Below are positions 1 through 7,047 of a DNA stretch of 64,000 bases, one piece after another. This DNA comes from Microlunatus antarcticus. GTDB taxonomy: Bacteria; Actinomycetota; Actinomycetes; Propionibacteriales; Propionibacteriaceae. Position 1 is the first letter of the stretch, and the number at the start of each line of letters is the position of its first letter. A program made the translations under genes and the position numbers. The stretch lies in NCBI RefSeq assembly GCF_014193425.1, contig NZ_JACHZG010000001.1, forward strand, positions 1,798,001 through 1,862,000, read 5' to 3'. The notes beneath the pieces were generated by a model, which saw only the letters and a list, made by a program, of their open reading frames with translations, had not been told where the DNA came from and made no database searches.

Positions 1-189
1 CTGGTCGCTCTCCGGGCTGATGCTGCCCGACGCCGCGTCCGCCCCGGTGATCGAGCCGTCGACGGTGGCGACGAAGTTCGTCCGCAGCCAGGCGTCCGAG
101 GGGGGCACGGGAAAGCGCAGCAGCTCGACCAGCTCGGCCGGGGTCAGCTCGCCGGCCGGGGTGCCGCGGCGGTCGAAGAGGAGGTGCAC
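1..189 (-). CDS. Pyrimidine reductase family protein (RibD C-terminal/DHFR-like), N-terminal part
   Basis: Only the first 63 codons are in the window; the gene continues past the left edge. The reading from a GTG at 189 gives VHLLFDRRGTPAGELTPAEL, then a segment around residues 36-50 with WLRTNFVATVDGSITG. The (R/S)xNFVxSxDG pattern is typical of the NADPH-binding N-terminus of RibD C-terminal-type reductases, which reduce pyrimidine intermediates of riboflavin synthesis or related compounds. The gene is divergent from the polyphosphate kinase gene with a 73-bp gap. The actual substrate cannot be told from this fragment; many actinobacterial members are unassigned paralogues of riboflavin-pathway RibD. 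Confidence 0.75.
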   Translation of the reverse strand, partial: MHLLFDRRGTPAGELTPAELVELLRFPVPPSDAWLRTNFVATVDGSITGADAASGSISPESDQ

Positions 190-262
190 GCCCGCATCCT
201 GGCACGGTCCCCGGCGCCACCCCGGCCCCTGCGGTCCCGCGTCCACGCGGCATGATCACGAC

Positions 263-1147
263 GTGGCGAAGCACAACGACAGGTCCGACCCCGTGGCCGA
301 GCAGCGACCGCTGGCGGAGCTCCTCCGCCTGCCGGCGGGCCCGGTCGACCTCTCGACGATCGCCACGGACTCCACCGTCGGCTTCCCGGGCCGGGGGAAG
401 GACGACGTCGGCACCGTCGGTGCCGCCCTCGTGCCCGAGCTCGAGGACCTCCAGGAGCGGCTCTTCGCCAACGGTCGGGCGACGCCGGAGACGGCGCCGC
501 GCGTGCTGCTCGTCCTGCAGGGGATGGACACCTCCGGCAAGGGCGGCGTGATCAAGCACGCGATCGGCATGGTCGACCCGCAGGGCGTCGACATCACCTC
601 GTTCAAGTCACCGACGAAGACCGAGCTGGCGCACCCCTTCCTCTGGCGCATCGAGCGCGCGCTGCCGGCGCCGGGGATGGTCGGCATCTTCGACCGCTCG
701 CACTACGAGGACGTGCTGATCGTCCGGGTGCACGACCTGGTGCCCGAGGCGGTGTGGAGCGCCCGCTACGCCGAGATCAACGCGTGGGAGGAGGCGCTCG
801 TCGCCGGCGGCACGACCGTCGTCAAGTGCTTCCTGCACGTCTCCCACGACAAGCAGAAGGAACGTCTCCTCGAGCGGCTCGACGACCCCACGAAGTACTG
901 GAAGTACAACCCCGGCGACGTCGAGGAGCGGCAGCACTGGCCCGCGTACACGGAGGCGTACGAGGCCGCGCTCGAGCAGTGCAGCACGCAGCACGCGCCC
1001 TGGTTCGTCGTGCCGGCCGACCGCAAGTGGTACCGGAACTGGGCCGTCGCCCAGCTGCTCGTCGAGCACCTGCGTGGGCTGGACCTCGCCTGGCCGGCGG
1101 CGGACTTCGACGTCTCGACCGAGCAGGCCCGGGTCGCCGCGTCCTGA
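263..1147 (+). CDS. ppk2: Polyphosphate kinase 2 family protein (PPK2)
   Basis: Cytosolic PPK2 enzyme of 294 residues that transfers phosphate between polyphosphate and nucleotides. A Walker A motif GMDTSGKGG lies near residues 87-95 and a Walker B/lid segment FDRSHYEDV near 145-153, both diagnostic of PPK2. The HPFLWRIERALP and KYWKYNPGD segments also match the family, and the length is normal for a single-domain PPK2. The frame is open back to position 20, but the sequence before MAKHNDRSDP is low-complexity and overlaps the divergent reductase gene, so the GTG at 263 is chosen. Whether it favours ADP, GDP or AMP as acceptor is not decided by what I can see. Confidence 0.9.
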   Translation: MAKHNDRSDPVAEQRPLAELLRLPAGPVDLSTIATDSTVGFPGRGKDDVGTVGAALVPELEDLQERLFANGRATPETAPRVLLVLQGMDTSGKGGVIKHAIGMVDPQGVDITSFKSPTKTELAHPFLWRIERALPAPGMVGIFDRSHYEDVLIVRVHDLVPEAVWSARYAEINAWEEALVAGGTTVVKCFLHVSHDKQKERLLERLDDPTKYWKYNPGDVEERQHWPAYTEAYEAALEQCSTQHAPWFVVPADRKWYRNWAVAQLLVEHLRGLDLAWPAADFDVSTEQARVAAS

Positions 1148-1230
1148 GCGGGCGTGTCGAGGGTTAGCCCCGGCTCGGCTGGGTAGGGAACTAGAGAGCA
1201 CCACACACGACACACAAGGAGCACTTCCGT

Positions 1231-1815
1231 ATGGCTGAGCGCGACACCTTCATCCGTTCCCTGCACGACCTCGGCATGGCCGCCTGGTTCGGCGGATCCC
1301 TCATGGGTGCCGTCGGCGTCAACGGTGCGGCCGGTGCGGCGAAGGACCCGTCCGAGCGGCTGCGGCTCTCGAGCATCGGCTGGGCCAAGTGGGCCCCCGT
1401 GCAGATCCTCGCCGTCGGCGTGCACGCCGTCGGTGGCATCGGCCTCATGGTCTCCAACCGCAAGCGCCTCGGCAAGCAGCCCGGCGCCGGGTCGGCCACC
1501 GCGGTCAAGCTCGTCCTGACCGGTGTCGCCGCGGGCGTCACCGGCTACTCGGGCTACCTCGGCACCAAGATCGCCAAGCACGCGGACGAGGGCGCCGCCG
1601 GCGCGACCGAGCCGAGCGCGTCGAGCAGCCGCGAGCTGGCCAGCGCGCAGCAGCAGCTCAAGGTCTGCCAGTGGGCCATCCCCGCGCTGACCAGCACCCT
1701 GATCGTGCTCGGCGCGGTCGAGGGCGAGCAGCAGCGTGGCGTGTCCGGGCTCCTCGACCTGGGGGCCGACGAGGCGCTCCACGGCGTGAAGCAGGCCATC
1801 CGCAAGGTCCTCTGA
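1231..1815 (+). CDS. Conserved hypothetical membrane protein
   Basis: A 194-residue protein I cannot assign to a named family. It has several hydrophobic stretches: about residues 12-35 (rich in Gly/Ala), 53-77 (WAPVQILAVGVHAVGGIGLM), 90-110 and 145-165, which suggests a small integral membrane protein with about four membrane segments. A soluble, Ser/Ala-rich stretch with SASSSRELASAQQQ lies near residues 127-142. An AAGGAG ribosome site 8 bases upstream supports the ATG start. The next gene begins three bases after its stop, so the two are probably co-transcribed and end at the hairpin at 2101. Confidence 0.65.
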   Translation: MAERDTFIRSLHDLGMAAWFGGSLMGAVGVNGAAGAAKDPSERLRLSSIGWAKWAPVQILAVGVHAVGGIGLMVSNRKRLGKQPGAGSATAVKLVLTGVAAGVTGYSGYLGTKIAKHADEGAAGATEPSASSSRELASAQQQLKVCQWAIPALTSTLIVLGAVEGEQQRGVSGLLDLGADEALHGVKQAIRKVL

Positions 1816-1817
1816 CC

Positions 1818-2042
1818 GTGGAGATCTTCGAGCGGATCACCTACGCCCGCGATCAGGCCCTCGAGGCCGAGCGCACGGAGCGTCGTCGGCTGGCCGACGC
1901 CGACACCGCCGAGCTGCAGCAGGCGGCCTCGGTCCGGCTGGCCACGCGCCAGGCGGTCCGCGAGGCTCTCGACGACGTCCTGGGCGAGGCCTCCGACCCG
2001 GAGGCCGAGCTCGACGGCCCCGCCGCCGGGGCGCAGTCCTAG
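1818..2042 (+). CDS. Small hypothetical protein, second gene of membrane-protein pair
   Basis: A 74-residue, highly charged protein (VEIFERITYARDQALEAERT at the N-terminus), starting at a GTG just after the stop of the membrane protein gene. It is mostly predicted helix with Glu/Arg/Ala-rich heptad-like spacing over residues 1-55 and an acidic C-terminal tail, so a small coiled-coil or helical accessory protein is plausible. No enzyme motif is present. Tight spacing and the shared downstream terminator support translation coupling with the membrane protein. Function unknown. Confidence 0.6.
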   Translation: MEIFERITYARDQALEAERTERRRLADADTAELQQAASVRLATRQAVREALDDVLGEASDPEAELDGPAAGAQS

Positions 2043-2100
2043 GACCTCGCACCACCAGCGCTGACGCAACACCAGCACCAGCACCACCGTTCGACCAAGA

Positions 2101-2157
2101 AACGCTGACTCCCGGCAGAACCTGATCAAGATCAGGTGGCGGGAGTCAGCGTTTTTT
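2101..2157 (+). terminator. Intrinsic terminator hairpin ending the 1231-2042 pair
   Basis: A perfect 14-bp stem pairs AACGCTGACTCCCG (2101-2114) with its complement at 2140-2153, followed by a run of T (2152-2157). The loop holds a second small stem, ACCTGAT/ATCAGGT. The T-run is on the plus strand, so it ends the 1231-2042 transcript. Confidence 0.85.
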
Positions 2158-2275
2158 GTCGCCTGGGCCCGGGTGGGCCACCTCGGTTCGCGTCTTCAGA
2201 CCAGTGCGGGCGGGCGACGTACGGAAGGCCCGTACGGTTCGCCGATGCCGCCCATGGTCTGAAGACGCAGGCGAC
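2158..2275. repeat. Large nested hairpin between two convergent terminators
   Basis: Three nested inverted repeats share one axis: GTCGCCT (2158-2164) with AGGCGAC (2269-2275), a perfect 14-bp arm GCGTCTTCAGACCA (2190-2203) with its complement (2255-2268), and CGTACGG/CCGTACG (2218-2224 and 2230-2236). The left outer arm carries an unpaired 25-base insert. No open reading frame with gene-like features is present here. It could be a structured transcript, a third terminator or a remnant palindromic element; I cannot decide. Confidence 0.6.
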
Positions 2276-2301
2276 CGGGAGTCACGAGCACCACCACAAA
2301 C

Positions 2302-2357
2302 AGAAAACGCTGACCGCCGTCATCCCCCTTCAAGCTCGGGTGACGGGAGTCAGCGTT
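2302..2357 (-). terminator. Terminator hairpin ending the sulfate assimilation operon
   Basis: AACGCTGAC (2306-2314) pairs with GTCAGCGTT (2349-2357), and an inner imperfect stem joins CGTCATCCC with GGGTGACG. On the minus strand the stem is followed by TTTTCTG, which fits termination of the leftward operon whose last stop is at 2394. The stem word is the same as in the plus-strand terminator at 2101. Confidence 0.7.
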
Positions 2358-2393
2358 CTCCGCTGCGGGAGCCCGGGTGGGGGTGAGCGAGGG

Positions 2394-3269
2394 TCAGGCG
2401 CTGACGATCGAGAGGTGCCGCTCGGGCAGCTCCTCGAGCTCCTCGGCCTCGAAGCCGTCGTCGTAGCCGGCGGGCTCGTACGCGTCGTCGCTGAAGTCGA
2501 GCCCGCCCTCGTAGGGGACGGGCGTGTCGACGTCGACGAGCTCCATGGCGGCGACGACGTAGCGGGTCAGCGCGGCCTCGACGATCTCGGGCTCGCCCCC
2601 CATCGGCGCGGAGACGGCCGACGCGCCCGCCTCGAGCGCGGCCTCGGCCTCGGCCGTCCACAGCACGCCGGGCGAGAGGTACCAGCTGCCGACCGCGACG
2701 TGGCGGCGGCCCTGGGCCCGGAGCGTCCGGACGGCCTCGGCCGTGCTCGGGCCGGAGCCGGTGGCGTACGCGGTGACGCACGGCAGCCGGTGGTGGGTCG
2801 ACCACTGGCGCGCGCGGCGGGCGATGATCGCGTTGCTGCGGACGTCGACGCTGCCGGCGGCCGCGAAGACGAGGCCGTCGAGCTCGGCCACGTGCCGGGC
2901 GCGCAGGGCGTCCCGCAGGCGCCGGTCGACGATCGAGAGCAGCTGGGCCTCAGGACCGATCGGCCGCGAGGCGCCGACCCGCAGGCCGTCGTGGGCCGCG
3001 TTCAGCTCCGTGACCAGGACGGGCACCTCCTCCTTGGCGCCGAACGCATCGGAGAGCAGCAGCGGGACGAGCACGATCTCCTCGACGCCGCGGGCCGCTA
3101 GGCGGGCGACGACGTCGTGGGCCGTCGGGCCCGACACGTCCAGGTAGGCGGCGTGCACGTCGAGCGAGGGCCGGAGGGCCCGCAGGCCCTTGCTGATCTG
3201 GCGGCTGATCTCGGGCGTGCGGGGGTCGTGGCTGCCCGGTCCGAGGAGCACGAGGGTGGGAGCGGTCAT
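2394..3269 (-). CDS. Sirohydrochlorin chelatase-like protein (CbiX family)
   Basis: A 291-residue protein that begins TAPTLVLLGPGSHDPRTPEI, with the GSxDPR motif of the CbiX/SirB chelatase family. Two related halves are visible, roughly residues 5-125 and 130-245, the second carrying a GSWYLSPG segment. The C-terminal 45 residues are acidic. It is the last gene of the sulfate assimilation operon, and its ATG overlaps the cysN stop. That position suggests it inserts iron to make the siroheme used by the sulfite reductase encoded seven genes upstream. Assignment rests on family and context; cobalt or nickel insertion cannot be excluded. Confidence 0.8.
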   Translation of the reverse strand: MTAPTLVLLGPGSHDPRTPEISRQISKGLRALRPSLDVHAAYLDVSGPTAHDVVARLAARGVEEIVLVPLLLSDAFGAKEEVPVLVTELNAAHDGLRVGASRPIGPEAQLLSIVDRRLRDALRARHVAELDGLVFAAAGSVDVRSNAIIARRARQWSTHHRLPCVTAYATGSGPSTAEAVRTLRAQGRRHVAVGSWYLSPGVLWTAEAEAALEAGASAVSAPMGGEPEIVEAALTRYVVAAMELVDVDTPVPYEGGLDFSDDAYEPAGYDDGFEAEELEELPERHLSIVSA

Positions 3270-4663
3270 GAGGTCACCGGTTCTGCTGTCGTGTCGTGCG
3301 GGTCGACGTCCAGGGTGCGCAGGCTCGTGGGTCCGGCCATGCCGGCCGCGAGCGTCCAGCCGTCCGCCTCGTCGACGAGGATGAACGAGCCGGTCCCGCG
3401 GTGCTCCTTGTAGGGATCCACCGGCAGGGGGGCGGCCAGCGTGAGCCGGACGCGCCCGATGTCGTTGAGCGTCAGGGCGTCGGTGCCCCGCCACGTGGGT
3501 GCCGACCTCGCGTCGAAGTCGAGGTCGAGCACCCCGTCGATCTGCTTCACGACGGCTTTGGTGAGCGACGTCCCGTGCTGCACCAGGACCCGCTGGCCCA
3601 CGGCCAGGGTCCGGTCGGTGAGCCAGCTGACCGTGCCCGTGAGGTCACGGGTCGGGGCGGGCGGGGCGTCGGTCGAGGTCAGGATGGCGCCGCGGGAGAT
3701 GTCGAGGTCCCGGTCGAGCCGCAGCACGACCGACTGGCCCGCGACCGCGACGTCGAGCGGCCCGTCCGGGGTGTCGATCCCGGCGATCGTCGCGTGCGAG
3801 CCGACGGGCAGCACGACGACCTCCTCGCCGACGCTGACCCGGCCGGCGGCGACGAGGCCCGCGTAGCCGCGGTAGTCCCCGTCCACGACCGGTGCGCTCG
3901 CGGCCCAGGGGGCCTGGACGGCGGACTGGGGCCGGACCACGCTCTGGACGGGGAAGCGGAAGTCCTCGCCGACCTCGAGCGACGTGTCGTCCACGCTCTC
4001 GAGGTAGCCGAGCACGGTCGGGCCCTCGTACCAGGGCATGCGCGACGAGCGGGTCACGACGTTGTCGCCCTCGAGCGCCGAGACGGGGATCGCGTGGCTG
4101 TCGCGGACCCCGAGGGTGCGGGCCAGCAGCGCGAAGTCCGTGGCGATCTCGTCGAAGACCGTCTCGGAGAAGTCGACGAGGTCGATCTTGTTCACCGCGA
4201 GGACGACGTGCGGCACGCGCAGCAGCGCGGCGACGGCGAGGTGGCGCCGCGTCTGCTCCATCACGCCCTTGCGCGCGTCGACGAGCAGGATGATCACGTG
4301 GGCCGTGGACGCGCCCGTCACCGTGTTCCGCGTGTACTGGACGTGCCCGGGGCAGTCGGCCAGCACGAACTTGCGGCCCGCGGTCGCGAAGTAGCGGTAG
4401 GCGACGTCGATCGTGATGCCCTGCTCCCGCTCGGCCCGCAGGCCGTCGGTGAGCAGCGCGAGGTCGGCCCGGTCGAGGCCCTTGCGCCGGCTGGCCGTCT
4501 CGATCGAGTCGAGGGTGTCGGACAGCACGGAGTTGGTGTCGAAGAGCAGCCGGCCGACGAGGGTCGACTTGCCGTCGTCCACGGAACCCGCCGTGGCGAG
4601 CCGGAGGAGCGTACGACGCCCCTGCAGCGAAGCCTCGCGCTCCGCCTGGAGTGTGGGGCTCAT
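3266..4663 (-). CDS. cysN: Sulfate adenylyltransferase subunit 1 (GTPase CysN)
   Basis: GTP-hydrolysing subunit of ATP sulfurylase, which drives APS formation by its partner CysD. The 465-residue protein has a translation-factor-like GTPase domain: P-loop GSVDDGKST near residue 27, DCPGHVQYTRN (switch/G3) near residue 106 and NKID (G4) near 163, followed by two beta-barrel domains. There is no C-terminal APS kinase domain; that activity is a separate gene (cysC) here, unlike the fused CysNC of mycobacteria. The ATG at 4663 shares one base with the cysD stop. The frame is open far upstream, but that part lies inside cysD. Confidence 0.95.
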   Translation of the reverse strand: MSPTLQAEREASLQGRRTLLRLATAGSVDDGKSTLVGRLLFDTNSVLSDTLDSIETASRRKGLDRADLALLTDGLRAEREQGITIDVAYRYFATAGRKFVLADCPGHVQYTRNTVTGASTAHVIILLVDARKGVMEQTRRHLAVAALLRVPHVVLAVNKIDLVDFSETVFDEIATDFALLARTLGVRDSHAIPVSALEGDNVVTRSSRMPWYEGPTVLGYLESVDDTSLEVGEDFRFPVQSVVRPQSAVQAPWAASAPVVDGDYRGYAGLVAAGRVSVGEEVVVLPVGSHATIAGIDTPDGPLDVAVAGQSVVLRLDRDLDISRGAILTSTDAPPAPTRDLTGTVSWLTDRTLAVGQRVLVQHGTSLTKAVVKQIDGVLDLDFDARSAPTWRGTDALTLNDIGRVRLTLAAPLPVDPYKEHRGTGSFILVDEADGWTLAAGMAGPTSLRTLDVDPHDTTAEPVTS

Positions 4664-5607
4664 CAGAAATAGCCTTCCCGCTTGCGGTCTTCCATGGCGG
4701 CCTCGCTCAGCCGGTCGTCGGCGCGGGTGGCGCCGCGCTCGGTCAGCGAGCTCAGCCCGACCTCGGTGATGACGTCGGCCACGGTGGTGGCCTCGGACAG
4801 CACCGCGGCGGTGCAGGACATGTCGCCGACGGTCCGGTAGCGGACGCTGCGTCGGGTCGTGGGCTCGCCGTCGCGGACCGGGGTGACGGGCGTGATCGCC
4901 ATCCACATGCCGTCGCGCAGGGCGACCTCGCGCTCGTGGGCGTAGTAGATCGAGGGCAGCGCGATCTTCTCGGCCTCGATGTAGTCCCAGATGTCGAGCT
5001 CGGTCCAGTTGGACAGCGGGAAGACCCGGACGTGCTCGCCGGGCAGGTGCCGCCCGTTGTAGAGCGACCAGAGCTCGGGGCGCTGGTTGCGCGGGTCCCA
5101 CTGGCCGAACTCGTCGCGCAGGCTGAAGATCCGCTCCTTGGCCCGGGCCCGTTCCTCGTCGCGCCGCCCGCCGCCGAAGACGGCGTCGTGCTTGCCGCTG
5201 GTGATGGCGTCGAGCAGCGGCACGGTCTGCAGCGGGTTGCGCTGGCCGTCGGGCCGCTCGCGCAGCCGTCCGTCGTCGATGTAGTCCTGGACCGAGGCGA
5301 CCTTGAGGCGCGCGCCGTAGAACTCGCTGGCCTCGTCGCGGTAGGTGAGGACCTCGGGGAAGTTGTGGCCGGTGTCGACGTGCAGCAGCTCGAACGGTAC
5401 GGGCGCCGGCCAGAACGCCTTCGCCGCGAGGTGCAGCATGACGACCGAGTCCTTGCCGCCGGAGAACAGCATCACCGGCTTGGCGAACGTGGCCGCCACC
5501 TCGCGGAAGATGTGGATCGACTCCGACTCGAGCGCCTGCAGCTCGCTGAGCGGGCGCAGCGCGCGGGCGGTCGTCGGCGCGGTGCCGGCGGTGGGGGTCG
5601 TGCTCAT
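4663..5607 (-). CDS. cysD: Sulfate adenylyltransferase subunit 2 (CysD)
   Basis: Catalytic subunit of ATP sulfurylase (ATP plus sulfate to APS and pyrophosphate), 314 residues, the usual family length. The PP-loop motif SGGKDS lies near residues 49-54, with [15 protein letters not shown] near residue 150 and [15 protein letters not shown] near 198-212, all characteristic of CysD. The C-terminus [10 protein letters not shown] is also typical. The start ATG overlaps the cysC stop and the stop overlaps the cysN start, so translation of the operon is probably coupled. Confidence 0.96.
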   Translation of the reverse strand: MSTTPTAGTAPTTARALRPLSELQALESESIHIFREVAATFAKPVMLFSGGKDSVVMLHLAAKAFWPAPVPFELLHVDTGHNFPEVLTYRDEASEFYGARLKVASVQDYIDDGRLRERPDGQRNPLQTVPLLDAITSGKHDAVFGGGRRDEERARAKERIFSLRDEFGQWDPRNQRPELWSLYNGRHLPGEHVRVFPLSNWTELDIWDYIEAEKIALPSIYYAHEREVALRDGMWMAITPVTPVRDGEPTTRRSVRYRTVGDMSCTAAVLSEATTVADVITEVGLSSLTERGATRADDRLSEAAMEDRKREGYF

Positions 5608-6158
5608 CGGGAGGTCCTCTCCACGGGACGGTCGAGGATCGTCGACAGCAGCGCGCGCGCCCTCGCGGCGGCGGTGTCGAGGTCGAGGGCGGCGGTGTCG
5701 AGCTCCAGCTCGGCCGTGGCCGGCTGCTCGTACGGGTCGTCGACGCCGGTCATGCCGGTGATCTCGCCGCGCCGCGCCTTGGCGTACAGGCCCTTGACGT
5801 CACGCTGCTCGGCCACCTCGAGGCTGGTCGAGACGAAGACCTCGGCGAAGGGGACGCCGTGGGCGTCGTGGTCGTCGCGCACGCTGCGGCGCGCCTCGGC
5901 GTACGGGGCGATGACGGGCACGAGCACGACGGTGCCGTGGGACGCGAGCAGGCGGGCGACCCAGCCGATGCGGCGGACGTTGACGTCGCGGTCGGCGCGG
6001 GTGAAGCCCAGCCCGGCGGACAGGTGCGGACGCACCTCGTCGCCGTCGAGGACCTCGACGTCCACCCCTTCGGCCCGCAGCCGGTCGGCGAGCGCGTGCG
6101 CCACGGTCGACTTGCCGGCGGACGGCAACCCCGTGAACCAGAGCGTCCCGCCCCTCAC
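5604..6158 (-). CDS. cysC: Adenylyl-sulfate kinase (APS kinase)
   Basis: Phosphorylates APS to PAPS. The 184-residue protein starts [20 protein letters not shown], placing the P-loop GLPSAGKST at residues 9-17. Later segments include [17 protein letters not shown] and a C-terminal region with [12 protein letters not shown] and [10 protein letters not shown], matching CysC. The GTG at 6158 is preferred because it forms the GTGA overlap with the cysH stop used elsewhere in this operon; another GTG lies five codons upstream. Since the CysH next to it looks like an APS (not PAPS) reductase, PAPS made here may mainly serve sulfotransferases. Confidence 0.93.
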   Translation of the reverse strand: MRGGTLWFTGLPSAGKSTVAHALADRLRAEGVDVEVLDGDEVRPHLSAGLGFTRADRDVNVRRIGWVARLLASHGTVVLVPVIAPYAEARRSVRDDHDAHGVPFAEVFVSTSLEVAEQRDVKGLYAKARRGEITGMTGVDDPYEQPATAELELDTAALDLDTAAARARALLSTILDRPVERTSR

Positions 6159-6844
6159 AGGTGGATACCGCACTCGGTCTTGCCGAGCCCGGCCCAGCGA
6201 CCGGCGCGGGCGTCGGGGCCGGTGGCGCGGACGGTGCAGGGCTCGCAGCCGATGGACGGGTAGCCGTCCTCGAGCAGCGGGTTCACCATCAGCGAGTTCT
6301 CCTCGATGTAGGCGGCCACGTCCTCGTCGGTCCAGGCGGCGATGGGGGAGACCTTCACCAGGCGGCGCTTCGGGTCCCAGGCGACCACCGGGGTGCTCGC
6401 GCGGGCGGCGGAGTCGGCGCGACGCACGCCGGAGGCCCAGGCCGTGTACGGCGCGAGAGCCTTGCCGAGCGGCGCGACCTTGCGCATCGCGCAGCACTGG
6501 TCGGGGGCGGTGCGGAAGAGGTCCTTGCCGTACGCCGCGTCCTGCTCGGCGACCGTCAGCTCGGGCAGGACGTTGATCAGGTTGACGTCGTGCACGAGCT
6601 TGACGGCCTCGCGCGTGCCGATGGTCTCGACGAAGTGGTAGCCGGTGTCGAGGAAGATCACGTCGATGCCCGGCGCGACGCGCTCGGCCAGGCTGATCAT
6701 GACGGTGTCGGCCAGCGAGGACGTGACGACGAGACCGCCGCCGAACTCGGCGTGGGCCCAGCCCATGATCTCGAGCGCGGTCGCGCCCTCCAGCTCGTGG
6801 CTGGCCTGGACGGCCAGCTCGGACAGGTCGAGCAGCGTGCTCAT
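6155..6844 (-). CDS. cysH: Phosphoadenylyl/adenylyl-sulfate reductase CysH
   Basis: Reduces activated sulfate to sulfite. The 229-residue protein has the PP-loop-like [10 protein letters not shown] near residues 40-49 and the C-terminal catalytic motif ECGIHL. Two cysteine pairs, DQCCAMRK near residue 116 and GCEPCT near 199, would hold a [4Fe-4S] cluster. In the known family that cluster marks enzymes using APS rather than PAPS, so APS reductase is the better call. The ATG at 6844 overlaps the stop of the zinc-ribbon gene by four bases. Electrons would come from thioredoxin. Confidence 0.93.
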   Translation of the reverse strand: MSTLLDLSELAVQASHELEGATALEIMGWAHAEFGGGLVVTSSLADTVMISLAERVAPGIDVIFLDTGYHFVETIGTREAVKLVHDVNLINVLPELTVAEQDAAYGKDLFRTAPDQCCAMRKVAPLGKALAPYTAWASGVRRADSAARASTPVVAWDPKRRLVKVSPIAAWTDEDVAAYIEENSLMVNPLLEDGYPSIGCEPCTVRATGPDARAGRWAGLGKTECGIHL

Positions 6845-7047
6845 GACGACACCTCCCGCGTACGGCTCGGGGAGACGAGACCCCGGAACACGACCGAGAA
6901 CGCACGCAGGCAGGAACGGCATTCCCAGCCGCCGCCCTCGAGGGGGAAGAGGTTCTCCTCCGAGCAGTACGGGCAGTAGCCGATCGACTGCCGCTCGGTC
7001 CGCGGTGCGTGGCCGGTCGGGCTGCCTTCGTCGGCGGCCGCGCTCAT
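6841..7047 (-). CDS. Small zinc-ribbon protein in the sulfate assimilation operon
   Basis: A 68-residue protein with two CxxC pairs, YCPYCSEEN and ECRSCLRAF, spaced about 20 residues apart, a classic zinc-ribbon or rubredoxin-like layout. The first 25 residues are polar and disordered-looking. It sits between the sulfite reductase gene and cysH and overlaps both by four bases, so it is made together with them. A role as metal/thiol accessory or small redox partner is an inference from position; no function is established from the sequence. I recall small genes at this place in other actinobacterial cys operons. Confidence 0.8.
   Translation of the reverse strand: MSAAADEGSPTGHAPRTERQSIGYCPYCSEENLFPLEGGGWECRSCLRAFSVVFRGLVSPSRTREVSS

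Noticed and set aside
3266-6158. Fused CysNC bifunctional enzyme
   Set aside because: CysN ends without a kinase domain and CysC is a separate gene on the other side of cysD.
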